64,000 bases of DNA from Danxiaibacter sp048498555 (GCA_048498555.1 JBEHXT010000027.1:1-64000); one strand, 5' to 3'. Positions 45,891 through 55,724 are shown, numbered from the stretch's first letter. Numbers and translations are program-made. The notes: generated by a model from the letters alone, not told the origin.

Positions 45891-45935
45891 GAAAAATAGC
45901 CGACGGGCCTATTTAATAAGCTAATCGTCAGCCAT
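45891..45935 (-). terminator. Terminator of the 46-55 kb locus
   Basis: On the minus strand, TGGCTGACG / CGTCGGCTA (9 bp including two G-U pairs, about 20-nt loop), followed by UUUUUC, 30 bp beyond the oxidase stop codon. Confidence 0.65.
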
Positions 45936-45964
45936 TTACACACTAGAAATACTTGAATCTTATT

Positions 45965-47128
45965 TTAAGATGCGGCTAAAGGAGCCCGCGAGCTAACAGG
46001 TTGCAGTTTTCCGCTGATTACCTCCTCAGCTAAACCAAAACTTAAGGTCATGCCCGCTCCACCTAATCCATTTACGATTGTAACGCCTTCTTCAGGGGTA
46101 TAAATAAAGTCTGTTCTACCATCAGTCATCTTCGGATAAATGCCGTGCCAACTCTGAATCATCTTCCAATCTTTAAATTGGGCGAACTTTTTCATGTAGT
46201 CGATGATCAATTGGTTGATGAACTGTTTATCAAACGGATCAAACACCAATCCATATTCGTGACTGTCTCCTATTGTCAATTCACTTTCAGCATTTTGCGA
46301 AACCATTACATGAATTCCCCAACGCAGATAATCAGCCATTGTTTCCTGGTAATGCGCCTTTAATTCCGGCAATGAAGCTGCTACTTCAAAACCTTTGTAA
46401 TGAATCAGAGACAAACCACCGCAAAGCGAAGGCCCGATCCGCCATCCTTCCGGTTGTGCCGTTAAACGCATCATCTGAAGCTTACATTTGGTGAAATTAT
46501 TGGCGATGAAGATTTCAGGGTATAACGTCTCAAAATCAGCGCCGCTGCAAACATAAATTTCATCCGCACTATATTCTTTGCCAGCTGCAGTAACAGACGG
46601 ATACTGAATAGCAGTTACGGCCGTATTGAAATTAAAGTCAGCACCATATTTCTCCGTTAAATAACCCGGTATTCTTTCGATGGCAACACGTGATTCAACA
46701 ATCATTTCATCGTCGCTCCACAAAGCTCCTTTTAACCCATCGGGATTAACGGCGCCGCTTTTTTCCAAGGCTTGATCGGCAGACAATATTTTTATTGGCC
46801 GCTGATCCTTTGTTGCTTCAGCAATTTCATTGATCACTTTCCATTCAAGATCGTTGTGCGCAAGATGCAAACTGCCAACTTCATTGTGCCAAAGCCCCGC
46901 TCCTTCACATACTTCTTTCCAGATACGCTTACTCATTAATGCTCTCTCATACATCTGGCCGAGCGGCTGGCCGATTGGCCATACCATTCCGAAATTGCGT
47001 ATAGACGCACTAACCGCTTTTTCATTACGCTCAAAAACGGTAACCTGGTAACCTCTTTCCGCAAGGCTCCTGGTAATGGCAAGCCCTACTATTCCGGCTC
47101 CTACAACAATTGCACTTTTTTTAGGCAT
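45965..47128 (-). CDS. TIGR03364-type FAD-dependent oxidoreductase
   Basis: A 387-residue flavoenzyme of the DAO (amino-acid oxidase-like) fold. The FAD Rossmann motif VVGAGIVGLAITRSL begins at about residue 7, with ERN binding ribose. The segment SIRNFGMVWPIGQPLGQMYE is the mark of the TIGR03364 clade. That clade is known for association with phosphonatase-like enzymes and phosphonate transport genes, and is thought to oxidise an aminophosphonate related to 2-aminoethylphosphonate. Its start overlaps the stop of the DUF5690 gene by 8 bp, so the two are co-translated. It is the last gene of the six-gene locus. Cytoplasmic. No phosphonatase gene is present in the window. Confidence 0.85.
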   Translation of the reverse strand: MPKKSAIVVGAGIVGLAITRSLAERGYQVTVFERNEKAVSASIRNFGMVWPIGQPLGQMYERALMSKRIWKEVCEGAGLWHNEVGSLHLAHNDLEWKVINEIAEATKDQRPIKILSADQALEKSGAVNPDGLKGALWSDDEMIVESRVAIERIPGYLTEKYGADFNFNTAVTAIQYPSVTAAGKEYSADEIYVCSGADFETLYPEIFIANNFTKCKLQMMRLTAQPEGWRIGPSLCGGLSLIHYKGFEVAASLPELKAHYQETMADYLRWGIHVMVSQNAESELTIGDSHEYGLVFDPFDKQFINQLIIDYMKKFAQFKDWKMIQSWHGIYPKMTDGRTDFIYTPEEGVTIVNGLGGAGMTLSFGLAEEVISGKLQPVSSRAPLAAS

Positions 47129-48425
47129 AAAACGTTTGAATAGATGATTGACGTGATAAATATTTTCTCCTGAAATAAACTGAAGCCATAAATGTACCTA
47201 CTATACCAATAGTGGTAACAATGATGATCGCTTTTATAAAGAAGGCGGTCCATGATAAATGCATCCCGCTAAATTCTTTTATAAACAATACAAGCACACT
47301 TCCGAGATAACCGAATGAATCAGCGATATACATAATAAATCCAACGTTGCTGTTAACACGGTAACTGGCAATCATGCGTTCAAAATACAACGCGTTAAAA
47401 GGTACATAACTAAGATAAAGGCCGGTTCCAATAAGCGTCATCCAAACAACGGGATCAATCATATGTTTGCTGAAACAGATCGTGGCGCCAAGCGTTAGCG
47501 CATAACCAAACATTACGATGTAATGATTGATCATAAAAGCTTTGATATTGCTTTTTACCAATATCAGCAAACTCATACAGGCCAGTACGATTATTGAAAC
47601 CGGGATTTCGGTTTTGGTGAAAATAGCCGCATTATTCGCATAGCCTAATTCGCCCCAAAGTTCATTGGCAAAGTTGTCCCTGAAATCGCGTAGCACAGTT
47701 AGTAACACGTAGGTTGTAACAATGATCACAATACCGGGCATAAACATGGCCAGAAATTCGGACCGCTCTTTTGCAGTCATTGGTTTCCGCTTGGTCCTGC
47801 TCTGTATATCTTTTTCTGAAGGAGGCGGGGTATGATTCAATAACCATGTAAAAATGATCATAGGCAGCATAAACAACGCGCCCGTTATGAAAGGCATCCA
47901 TGTTTCGGTGATATGCCAGTCCAGCACAACGGATTTGCCTGCACTTTTTACCACACCTGATGAAAAAATAAAACTAATTGACAGCACAGCACCCATAAAC
48001 TCGGTTGCTCTTCTGCCTTCTAAAAAGCTAAATGTAAGGCCCCAAACCATTCCTAAGGGAAAGCCGTTGATCAACAGGAAAATGATGCTATATGGTGCAG
48101 GCGTAATTGCAAATAACAATAATGCAACCCAACCAATTGTAATCAACAATACTATGGTTGATGCCCTTTTTTCGCCCTTCATTCCCGATATAAATTTTAT
48201 ACCATAGAATTTGCTTAGCATGTAGCCAATAACCTGTGCAGTAACCAGCCATACTTTATACTCAATATGCAAGAAACTCATCCCCTCGAAACTTGCTGCT
48301 GTAAATGGTTTTCTAAACGCATACATGCAGAAGTATACGCCAAAGGAACAAATGGCAGCATATATCGAGATAAACCATGCAGGCATTGTTTTTAACTTAT
48401 CCTGCCACTGCTTGTAAATAAACAT
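47121..48425 (-). CDS. DUF5690 family MFS-like transporter
   Basis: A 434-residue inner-membrane protein with about twelve transmembrane helices and a charged central loop (about 200-235; SEKDIQSRTKRKPMTAKERS). I recognise the DUF5690 type. Its first helix region (YFCMYAFRKPFTAASF) and LINGFPLGMVWGLTFSFLEG resemble the organophosphate/phosphate antiporter branch (GlpT/UhpT), which is inference. It overlaps the FAD oxidase start by 8 bp and follows the phosphohydrolase gene after a 250-bp gap. It likely moves the periplasmic product into the cytoplasm. Confidence 0.78.
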   Translation of the reverse strand: MFIYKQWQDKLKTMPAWFISIYAAICSFGVYFCMYAFRKPFTAASFEGMSFLHIEYKVWLVTAQVIGYMLSKFYGIKFISGMKGEKRASTIVLLITIGWVALLLFAITPAPYSIIFLLINGFPLGMVWGLTFSFLEGRRATEFMGAVLSISFIFSSGVVKSAGKSVVLDWHITETWMPFITGALFMLPMIIFTWLLNHTPPPSEKDIQSRTKRKPMTAKERSEFLAMFMPGIVIIVTTYVLLTVLRDFRDNFANELWGELGYANNAAIFTKTEIPVSIIVLACMSLLILVKSNIKAFMINHYIVMFGYALTLGATICFSKHMIDPVVWMTLIGTGLYLSYVPFNALYFERMIASYRVNSNVGFIMYIADSFGYLGSVLVLFIKEFSGMHLSWTAFFIKAIIIVTTIGIVGTFMASVYFRRKYLSRQSSIQTFYA

Positions 48426-48675
48426 GCAAACCCTTTTTAATTTTCAAGAATGTTAGTCAGTTCTTTTTACTTATCAATTATAAACAACGTTCAAATAGTT
48501 TCCAATTGTGCTTTGGTAAGCGCTCGGGAATAACGGAAAAAATGGTTCTAAAAAATACAACTTTTCTTTGAGAAGACAACCACCATTTGATCAAGTACGA
48601 TTTACGAAGTATGAAGTACCTAATTTTGGTCTTGTTCAGCTTTGTTTGACTTCTTAAAACACTGTATGCCCTATC
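48426..48675. other. Spacer within the 46-55 kb locus
   Basis: A 250-bp gap between the phosphohydrolase and DUF5690 genes, with a CAAGTACGATTTACG / AAGTATGAAGTACC word pair (48593-48622) of the ACGTAC type. No gene. An internal promoter is possible, but none is clear. Confidence 0.45.
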
Positions 48676-49752
48676 CTATTTCAGCACGGCCTGCACTGGT
48701 TCCATTACCGGGTGCGACGGCTTGAATTGAAGGCCAAGGAATGAAGCAATTGTAGTTGCCCACTGTCTTTGATATAACTGTCCGCCGGTTTTAACTTCAC
48801 CCAATGGCTTAGTGTCCGGTCCAATAACGGCCAGCCAAATCTGGTCAGCTCCTTTAATATCGCTTCCATGAGACCTCCACTGGCTTTTTACAGCATCTCC
48901 CCTTCCATGATCACAGGTAACAATAAGCGTGGTTTTGTCTTGGTACTGAGGAATAGATTGCAGTGTTTTCCATAAGTCAGCTAACATGCCATCTTCGGCA
49001 TGAGCGGCTCCCAGATACTGGTCATATGATCCTTCATGCGCAAAATGGTCTGTTTCATCAAAGGCGATGTATAAAACCCTTGGATTATAATTTTTGAGGT
49101 ATTCTCTTCCGGCAACGTATGTAAGTATATCTGGCCTTGCACCACTTGGCATAGGCGTTAAAAATTGAATGTCATTAATCAGCTTCAGATTACTATTGTC
49201 AAATTTCAAAGTGCTCAAATCTGAGTTTACATATACGCCGCTTCTTTGTTCATTTAAAATGTAAGGAAAGCAATCCCATGTTGAGAACGCGGCTACTTTA
49301 TTTTTGAATCCTGGCTGCTTGTTGATGAACTCCAGAACATTTTCGTTCTTGTTTAAAATCTTATCATTAGAGTTTACTGCTGTATCAGGATAGCCAGTAA
49401 ATATTTCATTATAACCAGGATAAGAAAACCAGTATTTGTTGGTAACATTTACATTGTTGCCATAAGCCCTGTTGCCGTATAACTGACCATTAGACGCAAC
49501 GGTATTCCATAGAAAAGGAAACAGTAGTTTTCTTCTTTCTTCAGGATTGTTATTCCAGTATTTTTTTACGATTCCAGTAGAGTCATGCGTATACTCTTTG
49601 TTTGCGATTAAGGCCGGGTCTGCACCATTAAATATTTCTTGCCAACGCATACCATCGAGCGTTACTATTACAACATTTTCTGTCTGGTGTTTTTGTGCAA
49701 ACGATGCAACTGAGATGACAGCAGAAAGCACAACGAAGAATATCTTTTTCAT
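48676..49752 (-). CDS. Exported alkaline-phosphatase-superfamily phosphohydrolase
   Basis: A 358-residue periplasmic or surface enzyme of the alkaline phosphatase / nucleotide pyrophosphatase superfamily. Signal peptide about 1-20 (ISVASFAQ). Metal-site motifs in order: VVIVTLDGMRWQEIF (first Asp), WFSYPGYNEIFTGYP (probable nucleophile region), FDETDHFAHEG (Asp/His) and LIVTCDHGRGD (Asp-His). An upstream in-frame ATG (49794) would precede the signal peptide with unrelated residues, so 49752 is used. Its position between SusD and a transporter suggests it frees or trims the imported phosphorus compound. Phosphodiesterase, phosphatase and phosphonoacetate-hydrolase-like activity are all possible. 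Confidence 0.82.
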   Translation of the reverse strand: MKKIFFVVLSAVISVASFAQKHQTENVVIVTLDGMRWQEIFNGADPALIANKEYTHDSTGIVKKYWNNNPEERRKLLFPFLWNTVASNGQLYGNRAYGNNVNVTNKYWFSYPGYNEIFTGYPDTAVNSNDKILNKNENVLEFINKQPGFKNKVAAFSTWDCFPYILNEQRSGVYVNSDLSTLKFDNSNLKLINDIQFLTPMPSGARPDILTYVAGREYLKNYNPRVLYIAFDETDHFAHEGSYDQYLGAAHAEDGMLADLWKTLQSIPQYQDKTTLIVTCDHGRGDAVKSQWRSHGSDIKGADQIWLAVIGPDTKPLGEVKTGGQLYQRQWATTIASFLGLQFKPSHPVMEPVQAVLK

Positions 49753-49827
49753 GAAGCTTGTTTTAATGAAGCAGACACCTGGTATAAATACCATGTGCCT
49801 GCTTAAAAAGTTGTTATTTAAAAAAGG

Positions 49828-51414
49828 TTATTTGAGTAACCACATTAAACCATTGATATCATCATTGCCACCATATTGAGATTGCAGCGCTGACTGGTAG
49901 TTTTCAGCATTGGCAACCTTTTCAATATTTGGATATTGAAAGCGCATAGCTATACGGCCGCTATTGCCGGTTCCAGGCCCTGTTGTAAAGGTTGGAACGC
50001 CTGTTCTGCGGTATGTGTAATAAGACTCCAGGCCTGAGTGGCGGAACAGCGCAATGTATCTTTGCTGTAAAATCTGCGTCAACCCTGTTCCGTTATTTCC
50101 TGAATACTTAACCAAAGGTTGATTATAGTAAGTATCATAATCAACAGTAGCAGAATAAGTGTTGTATACCGCAGAACTACCCGGGCTACCTGATTTAAGG
50201 AAATACACAGTCATATTTCCGGCAACAGGAATACCATAAGAAGCCCTTGAAGCTTTGATACCTTCCTGGTAATAGTATTCTGCATTGCCTTTAGGGCCAG
50301 CTCCGATCCATCCTCTGTTAATTGCTTCAGAAATATTGAAACACATTTCAGGATAACCAACCTGTACACTTGGCTCCGCTGTAAATGTTTCATAATAGTA
50401 ATGCCTGTTGATCAGCGAATACTGCCCGGCATTTGCTTTTACATACATGATACCAAGGTCTTCTCCGGGATCAGCACCAACAAAGGCGCTATAGCTGGTA
50501 GGAGGTGTACCTGCAGCAACCAAAGCACTCGCTGGCTCAGTTGTCATATAAACCCTTGGGTCTTTAAATTTAGTAAGCAAGCCTACGTAAGTTGCTGAGC
50601 AATTTTCACGTAGTGCATTGAAACCAAAAGATCCGGGGTTTTGAGGATAATCATTGGTAGGGTGAATAAAAGTGTATTGAAAGTTGTCTTCGCTTCCATC
50701 CATTAATGGATACTGCGTAGGATTCTGAACGATAGTAGCAAACTGCTCTTTTATCTTCAGGTCAGCGTCTGTAACTTTTTTGCTCAAATGCATCAGGGCT
50801 CTTAACCTGAAAGCATTTGTTACTTTCTGCCAATGCGCGATATTATTTTCACTGAAATATATGTCGCCACTTAATGAAGTTTCTCCCGCAGCTACCAACT
50901 GGCCAAGTTGCAGGTTCGCACTGTCAAGCCAAACAAATGCCTGTTGAAAAACTTCCTTTTGAGTGTTATATACCGGTGTAAGATCTGCCGAACCTCTTAA
51001 GGCGTTATTCATCGGAATATCACCCATTTCAAGGCTCATCTTTACAAAGAGGTATGCCTTTAAAAATTTAGCCATTGCCTCGTACGCATTGCCAGCCGGG
51101 AGGCCTGATTTTACAGCTTCTTCTTCCATTTTTATCACGTTGCGCAATGTGGCATAGTAGTCCGCGCCAGAACCAAATTCATATTTATTATTACCGTAGT
51201 AATCATAATTCTGCAAAAAGTACTGGCCCCATTTTTCATAGTCGCCTGCGGGGCCATCATAAATATCATTCAATACGCCATTGAGCAGCAAAGACGAAGG
51301 AACTGATGTCGGTTTATTGGGATTCTGATTTAAAGTATCGAAGCTCTTTTTACAACCTGTACCTATGGCTAATACAAATACAGGAAATATGAGTATGTGG
51401 ATTATCTTTTTCAT
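49828..51414 (-). CDS. SusD-like substrate-binding lipoprotein
   Basis: A 528-residue surface lipoprotein with lipobox IGTGC (Cys21), then KKSFDTLNQNPNKPTSVPSSLLLNG, shown by its core FDTLNQNPNKPTSVP, the typical opening of the SusD-like 2 subgroup. TPR-like helices follow (ANAYEAMAKFLKAYLFVKMS-type). It pairs with the SusC gene 82 bp upstream and precedes the phosphohydrolase by 75 bp. It captures the substrate at the cell surface. Confidence 0.9.
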   Translation of the reverse strand: MKKIIHILIFPVFVLAIGTGCKKSFDTLNQNPNKPTSVPSSLLLNGVLNDIYDGPAGDYEKWGQYFLQNYDYYGNNKYEFGSGADYYATLRNVIKMEEEAVKSGLPAGNAYEAMAKFLKAYLFVKMSLEMGDIPMNNALRGSADLTPVYNTQKEVFQQAFVWLDSANLQLGQLVAAGETSLSGDIYFSENNIAHWQKVTNAFRLRALMHLSKKVTDADLKIKEQFATIVQNPTQYPLMDGSEDNFQYTFIHPTNDYPQNPGSFGFNALRENCSATYVGLLTKFKDPRVYMTTEPASALVAAGTPPTSYSAFVGADPGEDLGIMYVKANAGQYSLINRHYYYETFTAEPSVQVGYPEMCFNISEAINRGWIGAGPKGNAEYYYQEGIKASRASYGIPVAGNMTVYFLKSGSPGSSAVYNTYSATVDYDTYYNQPLVKYSGNNGTGLTQILQQRYIALFRHSGLESYYTYRRTGVPTFTTGPGTGNSGRIAMRFQYPNIEKVANAENYQSALQSQYGGNDDINGLMWLLK

Positions 51415-51496
51415 TGTTTTCGCGTTTTAGCTTTTTTGTCTATCCTCCAAAATCCATTGCACAAAAAAGTGTTGATTAACTGATTTTAGATGGAAA

Positions 51497-54400
51497 TTAG
51501 AAGACAACATTTACGTTAAAACCAAACCTGCGTGTTGTAGGCGATTGCAATGCTGTACCGCCTAAAGCATAGTTGTATTGGTCAAGATCAACATCTTTAA
51601 AGCGCTGGTCTTTGTAGAAGTAGATCAGGTTACGGCCAACCAAAGACACGCTTACCTTATTGATAAAAGTGTTTTGTAGCCATGATTGAGGAAGATCATA
51701 ACCAATTGTCACCTCACGTAGTTTTGCAAATGTTTTGCTCATCATGTTTGCTTCAGAAACGTTGTAATATTTACTTACATAATCCTGTACCTGTGTAACC
51801 TGGGTGTTAGGAGCAAACTGAAGATCTTTGTAGTTAATGATTTCACCAGTCTTTGAATCATAGTTAATGCTTGCGCCATTTGAAACAACCACGCCTTCAC
51901 CTACATAAATACCTTTATAGGTTCCTGTTACATCGCCTGCATGATCGGCATCAGATTTACGCGCATCCCCAAGCCTGCCTTCTGCTGTTTCTATGTTTCT
52001 GCCACCACGCATTGTTTTGTTGCGCATATAGTCAGTTGTTACGCCGCCTACACTTCCATCAAATTGAAACCCTACAGATAATCCTTTCCAGCTAAGCTTA
52101 TTGTAAATGCTCCATTGAAAATCCGCATTCAGATAACCCATGAACTGGCTTGCGCGATTAGGCGTTAATGGTTTACCTGCAGCATCGTTAATGATCTGTC
52201 CATCCTGTGTTCTTACAAATTTGCTTGAATAGAATTTATCAACGCGGTCGCCTTTGTGAAAGAATGTATTGTAAGTATCCTGTCCGGGAGGTAATTCTTC
52301 AAACTTATCCTGGAAAGTGCTCCAGTTTACTAAAACGTCCCAGTTAAGGCCACTGCGGGTTTTGATCGGGGTTCCCGTAAGAGAAACCTCGTATCCTGTT
52401 TTCTTTGTCTTCAGCGCATTGATGTAGTAGTAGCTATATCCTGTTGCAGAAGAGATTGGGTTAGCAAGGATCTGTGGGCCATCTATGTACTGAAAGCCTG
52501 TGGCACTTAACCCCAACCTGTTTTTCAGGAACCTGACATCAAAACCACCTTCAAAGTTCACACGATTGAATGTTTTGATATTCGGATCGTATATGTTGCT
52601 TGTGTAGTAAGCTGCGGTTTGATTGTTATAAGGTTTACTTGTTGAGTAAACTGCAGAAAGCGCATAATCAGGCCCGCCATAAGGAGACAAATAGTTGCTG
52701 CCATAACCTAACGGATAATCATACAATGATGTACCGCTTGGGTTAGCACCAAGGGCTGTAATAGTGTTAAACGGAGCAACGCCTACAGTTGATGATGTTT
52801 TATCACCATGCACCGCTGCATATGAACCTCTTACTTTCAACATGGAGATGAAGTCAGGCAGTTTCACATAATCAGATATTACTGAAGCAACAGAAACGCT
52901 GGGATAGAAATAGCTGTCGTGTGTTGAAGGAAGTGCAGATGATTTGTCCACGCGCCCTGTTACTGCTATTGTTGCATATTTACCCAATGACGCATCCAAA
53001 GAATAGTAAGCACTATACACCCGCATATCTGCGTTAAAGCTGCTTGCCTGAACCGGATTCAATGAGTTGCTGAAGCTATATACATTAGGTACCGTTAAGT
53101 AATCTGTTGAAGTAAAGTTGGAGTTATATCCAAATGTGCGGATGTTACCACCAACCAAACCTGAAAGATTCAAAAACCGTCCTACGTTATAGTTATAGTT
53201 CAACTGAACTTCCGTGTTGTTTTCAAACAGGTTTCTTCTGTCTTCTCTGTAGTCACCCATATTCTGTTCACGTCCGTAAGGATGCGCAGAATAAGGCATT
53301 CTTTCTGCACGAAGCAAATCATAACCTGTGATCTGTGTACGTGCAGTAAGGTTCAGGTTATCATTAAATTTGTAGTTACCTGCAAGGTATCCGTAGATGT
53401 CTGTTTTGTAATGGCCTCTTAACCACTCTTTCACCATGAACCATGGATTGTGGTAACGCTGGTATTCCGCAAAAATAGATTGCGTACCAACTTTACCTTG
53501 TTGCCATATCCCTGTGATGTCTGGAGCTGTTACATCCCAGTCAGCGCCAGTCCAGATAGACATGTTATAAATTAAACTGTTGGGGCCATAATCAACGTCA
53601 GGAAAGTTCGGCGTGTATTGCCTGTTATAGTTGATGTTTGCTTCCAGCTTAAATTTCTTGCTAACATTGTAAGAACCATACATGTTGAAGTTGGTAATGT
53701 TCAAATACATGTTAGGTATAATGCTTTGCTGGTATGATTGCGATACAGAAAAACGCATGTTGTAGTTATCACCACTTGTGCTTAAAGAAAGGTTATTGGT
53801 TGTTTGGAAACCTGTTCTAAGAAAGCGGTCCATATTATTCTTACCTCTTCCTACGTAAGGAGTAGGTTGAGTGTGACCTGTAAACTTTAAACCACCTGGA
53901 AAGGTTGTAGTATAAGTTGTATTAGGATCATACTTGCCATCATATTGAGGAATTAACTGGCCTTCAAAACGCGGGCCCCATACATCATAATCATTATCAT
54001 TTAAACCACCACCTTTACCATCACCAAAAGCATACAAACCGTTTTCACCACCACCATATTCATCTTGAGTACGAGGGAATGCGATAAAGCCTTTATCAAA
54101 AGAGTTGGTTGAGTTAAACTCAACTGTGTAGCCTTTGCGTTTCAACCCTTTTTTTGTTGTAATAAGGATAGCACCGTACTGAGCACGGCTACCATAAAGA
54201 GACGCAGCAGTTGGCCCTTTTAATACAGTGTATGTTTCGATGTCATCGGGGCTGATGTTCCATGTATCAGAACTGATAGGAATACCATCAACTACATACA
54301 AGGTAATTTCATTACCCCTTAGTAATACTGTTGGTTTTCTAAGCATTTCAGCAGATGGTCCAACTGATAGACCAGCTACTTTACCGGTTAATCCGCTGAT

Positions 54401-54838
54401 AGGGTTCTGGTCCCTGGCTTTCACCAGGTCTTCACCTTTTACTTCCTGAACAGCGTAACCAATTTTCTTAACTTCCTTTTTAACGCCTAAGGCTGTAACA
54501 ACGATATCATTCAGTTGTTTAACACTTGGAGAAAGTAATATGTCCAGGAATGTGTTAGCATCAGCAACGGCTACCGTAGTGTCTGCGTATCCAAGAAAAG
54601 ATACTACTAACTGATCGCCTTGCTTTGCTTTAATTGAAAAAGAGCCATCGTTACCAGATGTGGTAACTTTTGAAGTTTTGGCAACAGCAACTGTTGCACC
54701 GGATATAGATTTACCGGTTGACGTTTCGGCAACTTTACCTTTAATGGTAACATCCTGCCCAAACAAAATAACGGAAAAAAAACAAGCTGTAAGCAATAGT
54801 ATACAGCTCTTCAAGTAGTGAATAGAAGGGTGCTTCAT
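51497..54838 (-). CDS. SusC/RagA-family TonB-linked outer membrane transporter
   Basis: About 1113 residues. Signal peptide about 1-28 (SVILFGQ), carboxypeptidase-regulatory-like domain (about 30-110), SusC plug (NDIVVTALGVKKEVKKIGYA, ISGLTGKVAGLSV, YTVLKGPTAASLYGSRAQYG) and a large barrel ending FGFNVNVVF. An in-frame ATG at 54883 is rejected because MKHPSIHYLKSCILLL begins a proper signal peptide. It is the first structural gene of the putative phosphorus-amine uptake locus, 313 bp downstream of the XRE-cupin gene. Confidence 0.92.
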   Translation of the reverse strand: MKHPSIHYLKSCILLLTACFFSVILFGQDVTIKGKVAETSTGKSISGATVAVAKTSKVTTSGNDGSFSIKAKQGDQLVVSFLGYADTTVAVADANTFLDILLSPSVKQLNDIVVTALGVKKEVKKIGYAVQEVKGEDLVKARDQNPISGLTGKVAGLSVGPSAEMLRKPTVLLRGNEITLYVVDGIPISSDTWNISPDDIETYTVLKGPTAASLYGSRAQYGAILITTKKGLKRKGYTVEFNSTNSFDKGFIAFPRTQDEYGGGENGLYAFGDGKGGGLNDNDYDVWGPRFEGQLIPQYDGKYDPNTTYTTTFPGGLKFTGHTQPTPYVGRGKNNMDRFLRTGFQTTNNLSLSTSGDNYNMRFSVSQSYQQSIIPNMYLNITNFNMYGSYNVSKKFKLEANINYNRQYTPNFPDVDYGPNSLIYNMSIWTGADWDVTAPDITGIWQQGKVGTQSIFAEYQRYHNPWFMVKEWLRGHYKTDIYGYLAGNYKFNDNLNLTARTQITGYDLLRAERMPYSAHPYGREQNMGDYREDRRNLFENNTEVQLNYNYNVGRFLNLSGLVGGNIRTFGYNSNFTSTDYLTVPNVYSFSNSLNPVQASSFNADMRVYSAYYSLDASLGKYATIAVTGRVDKSSALPSTHDSYFYPSVSVASVISDYVKLPDFISMLKVRGSYAAVHGDKTSSTVGVAPFNTITALGANPSGTSLYDYPLGYGSNYLSPYGGPDYALSAVYSTSKPYNNQTAAYYTSNIYDPNIKTFNRVNFEGGFDVRFLKNRLGLSATGFQYIDGPQILANPISSATGYSYYYINALKTKKTGYEVSLTGTPIKTRSGLNWDVLVNWSTFQDKFEELPPGQDTYNTFFHKGDRVDKFYSSKFVRTQDGQIINDAAGKPLTPNRASQFMGYLNADFQWSIYNKLSWKGLSVGFQFDGSVGGVTTDYMRNKTMRGGRNIETAEGRLGDARKSDADHAGDVTGTYKGIYVGEGVVVSNGASINYDSKTGEIINYKDLQFAPNTQVTQVQDYVSKYYNVSEANMMSKTFAKLREVTIGYDLPQSWLQNTFINKVSVSLVGRNLIYFYKDQRFKDVDLDQYNYALGGTALQSPTTRRFGFNVNVVF

Positions 54839-55096
54839 ATCGTAGGTAGTTTTGTAAACAGCTGTAAAAGTATAGCCCCACAATACCTTAGCCTACAAAA
54901 ACGCATTAACAAAAAGTGAAGTAATTGTAAACTTTACGCACTTAACAATATGATAATTTTACTAATACTAAACTTAAAAAGAATATTTGTTAAATTAAAA
55001 CTTTCACTTGCATTTTCTGTTTTTTAATAAAATTTAAACCCGCTGCATATGTGAAGGACTGTTGTTAAGAGCATAAATTATTACCTGGGAGTAAAT
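54839..55096. other. Promoter region of the second susC gene
   Basis: AT-rich. The minus strand carries TTTTTG, about 23 bp, then TACTTTTA near plus 54870, a weak promoter match. AAAGTGAAGT (about 54914-54923) and ACTTTCACTT (about 55004-55013) form a spaced inverted pair that could be an operator or loop anchor for the adjacent XRE-cupin regulator; this is inference. Confidence 0.4.
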
Positions 55097-55126
55097 AAAA
55101 AAGCAGGCCATCATTCTAAGCCTGCT
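55097..55126 (-). terminator. Intrinsic terminator after the XRE-cupin gene
   Basis: AGCAGGC (55102-55108) pairs with GCCTGCT (55120-55126). On the minus strand a run of U residues follows. It sets the regulator apart from the susC transcript. Confidence 0.85.
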
Positions 55127-55151
55127 CTGTATATTATTTAACTGTGACTAT

Positions 55152-55724
55152 TTATTCTTCATCAAAGAAGTAGATAACTAACATAGTATAATCTGTCTCA
55201 GAAAGGCAGGTGGTAAGATGTGGTTTACGTGCATCATAATAAAACGAATCGCCTTCATGTAAAACATAAGTCTTGTCTTCAATGGTATATTGCATAGAGC
55301 CTGCTATCATGTAGTTGAACTCATGTGCATTGCTTGAAACAAAACTTCGTTTTGCATTTTTTTCCTGGCGGTATGTTATGATATCGATCAACTTGCCGTT
55401 AAGTTTAAAACTTAAAATGCGATTGTAATAAGAGCCTACGGTGTGTTCTTTTTCAACAATTTCATATTCGTTGTTCTTGATCAGGACAGGATCGGTGCCC
55501 ACACGATCTCCCAAATGCTCAAAAAACTCATTCAGGTCTACATGCAGTGCTTTGATTATGCTTAGCAACACCGTAAGAGAAGGGACAGTGCGATTGTTTT
55601 CTATCTGAGAAATCAGTCCTTTTGTAACCCCCGCTTCCTCAGCTAATGATTGCAAAGTGATCTTTTTCTCTTTTCGCTTTTCTTTGATACGGCTGCTGAT
55701 CTGAAGTATTACGTTGTTTTCCAT
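55152..55724 (-). CDS. XRE family regulator with C-terminal cupin domain
   Basis: A 190-residue one-component regulator. N-terminal HTH (about 8-62; ITLQSLAEEAGVTKGLISQIENNRTVPSL, core SLAEEAGVTKGLISQIE) and a C-terminal cupin_2 domain (about 110-188; NAHEFNYMIAGSMQYTIEDK-type, DSFYYDARKPHLTTC) that probably binds a small ligand. This architecture is usual for regulators of amine or amino-acid catabolism (PuuR-like). It sits immediately upstream of the SusCD-phosphohydrolase-transporter-oxidase locus on the same strand with its own terminator, so it is the likely regulator of that locus. Confidence 0.9.
   Translation of the reverse strand: MENNVILQISSRIKEKRKEKKITLQSLAEEAGVTKGLISQIENNRTVPSLTVLLSIIKALHVDLNEFFEHLGDRVGTDPVLIKNNEYEIVEKEHTVGSYYNRILSFKLNGKLIDIITYRQEKNAKRSFVSSNAHEFNYMIAGSMQYTIEDKTYVLHEGDSFYYDARKPHLTTCLSETDYTMLVIYFFDEE

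Noticed and set aside
47126..47142. AAAACGTTTGAA, a near match to the CAAACGTTTG palindrome
   Set aside because: It lies inside the overlapping coding ends of the DUF5690 and FAD-oxidase genes, encodes their residues, and breaks the dyad on one side.
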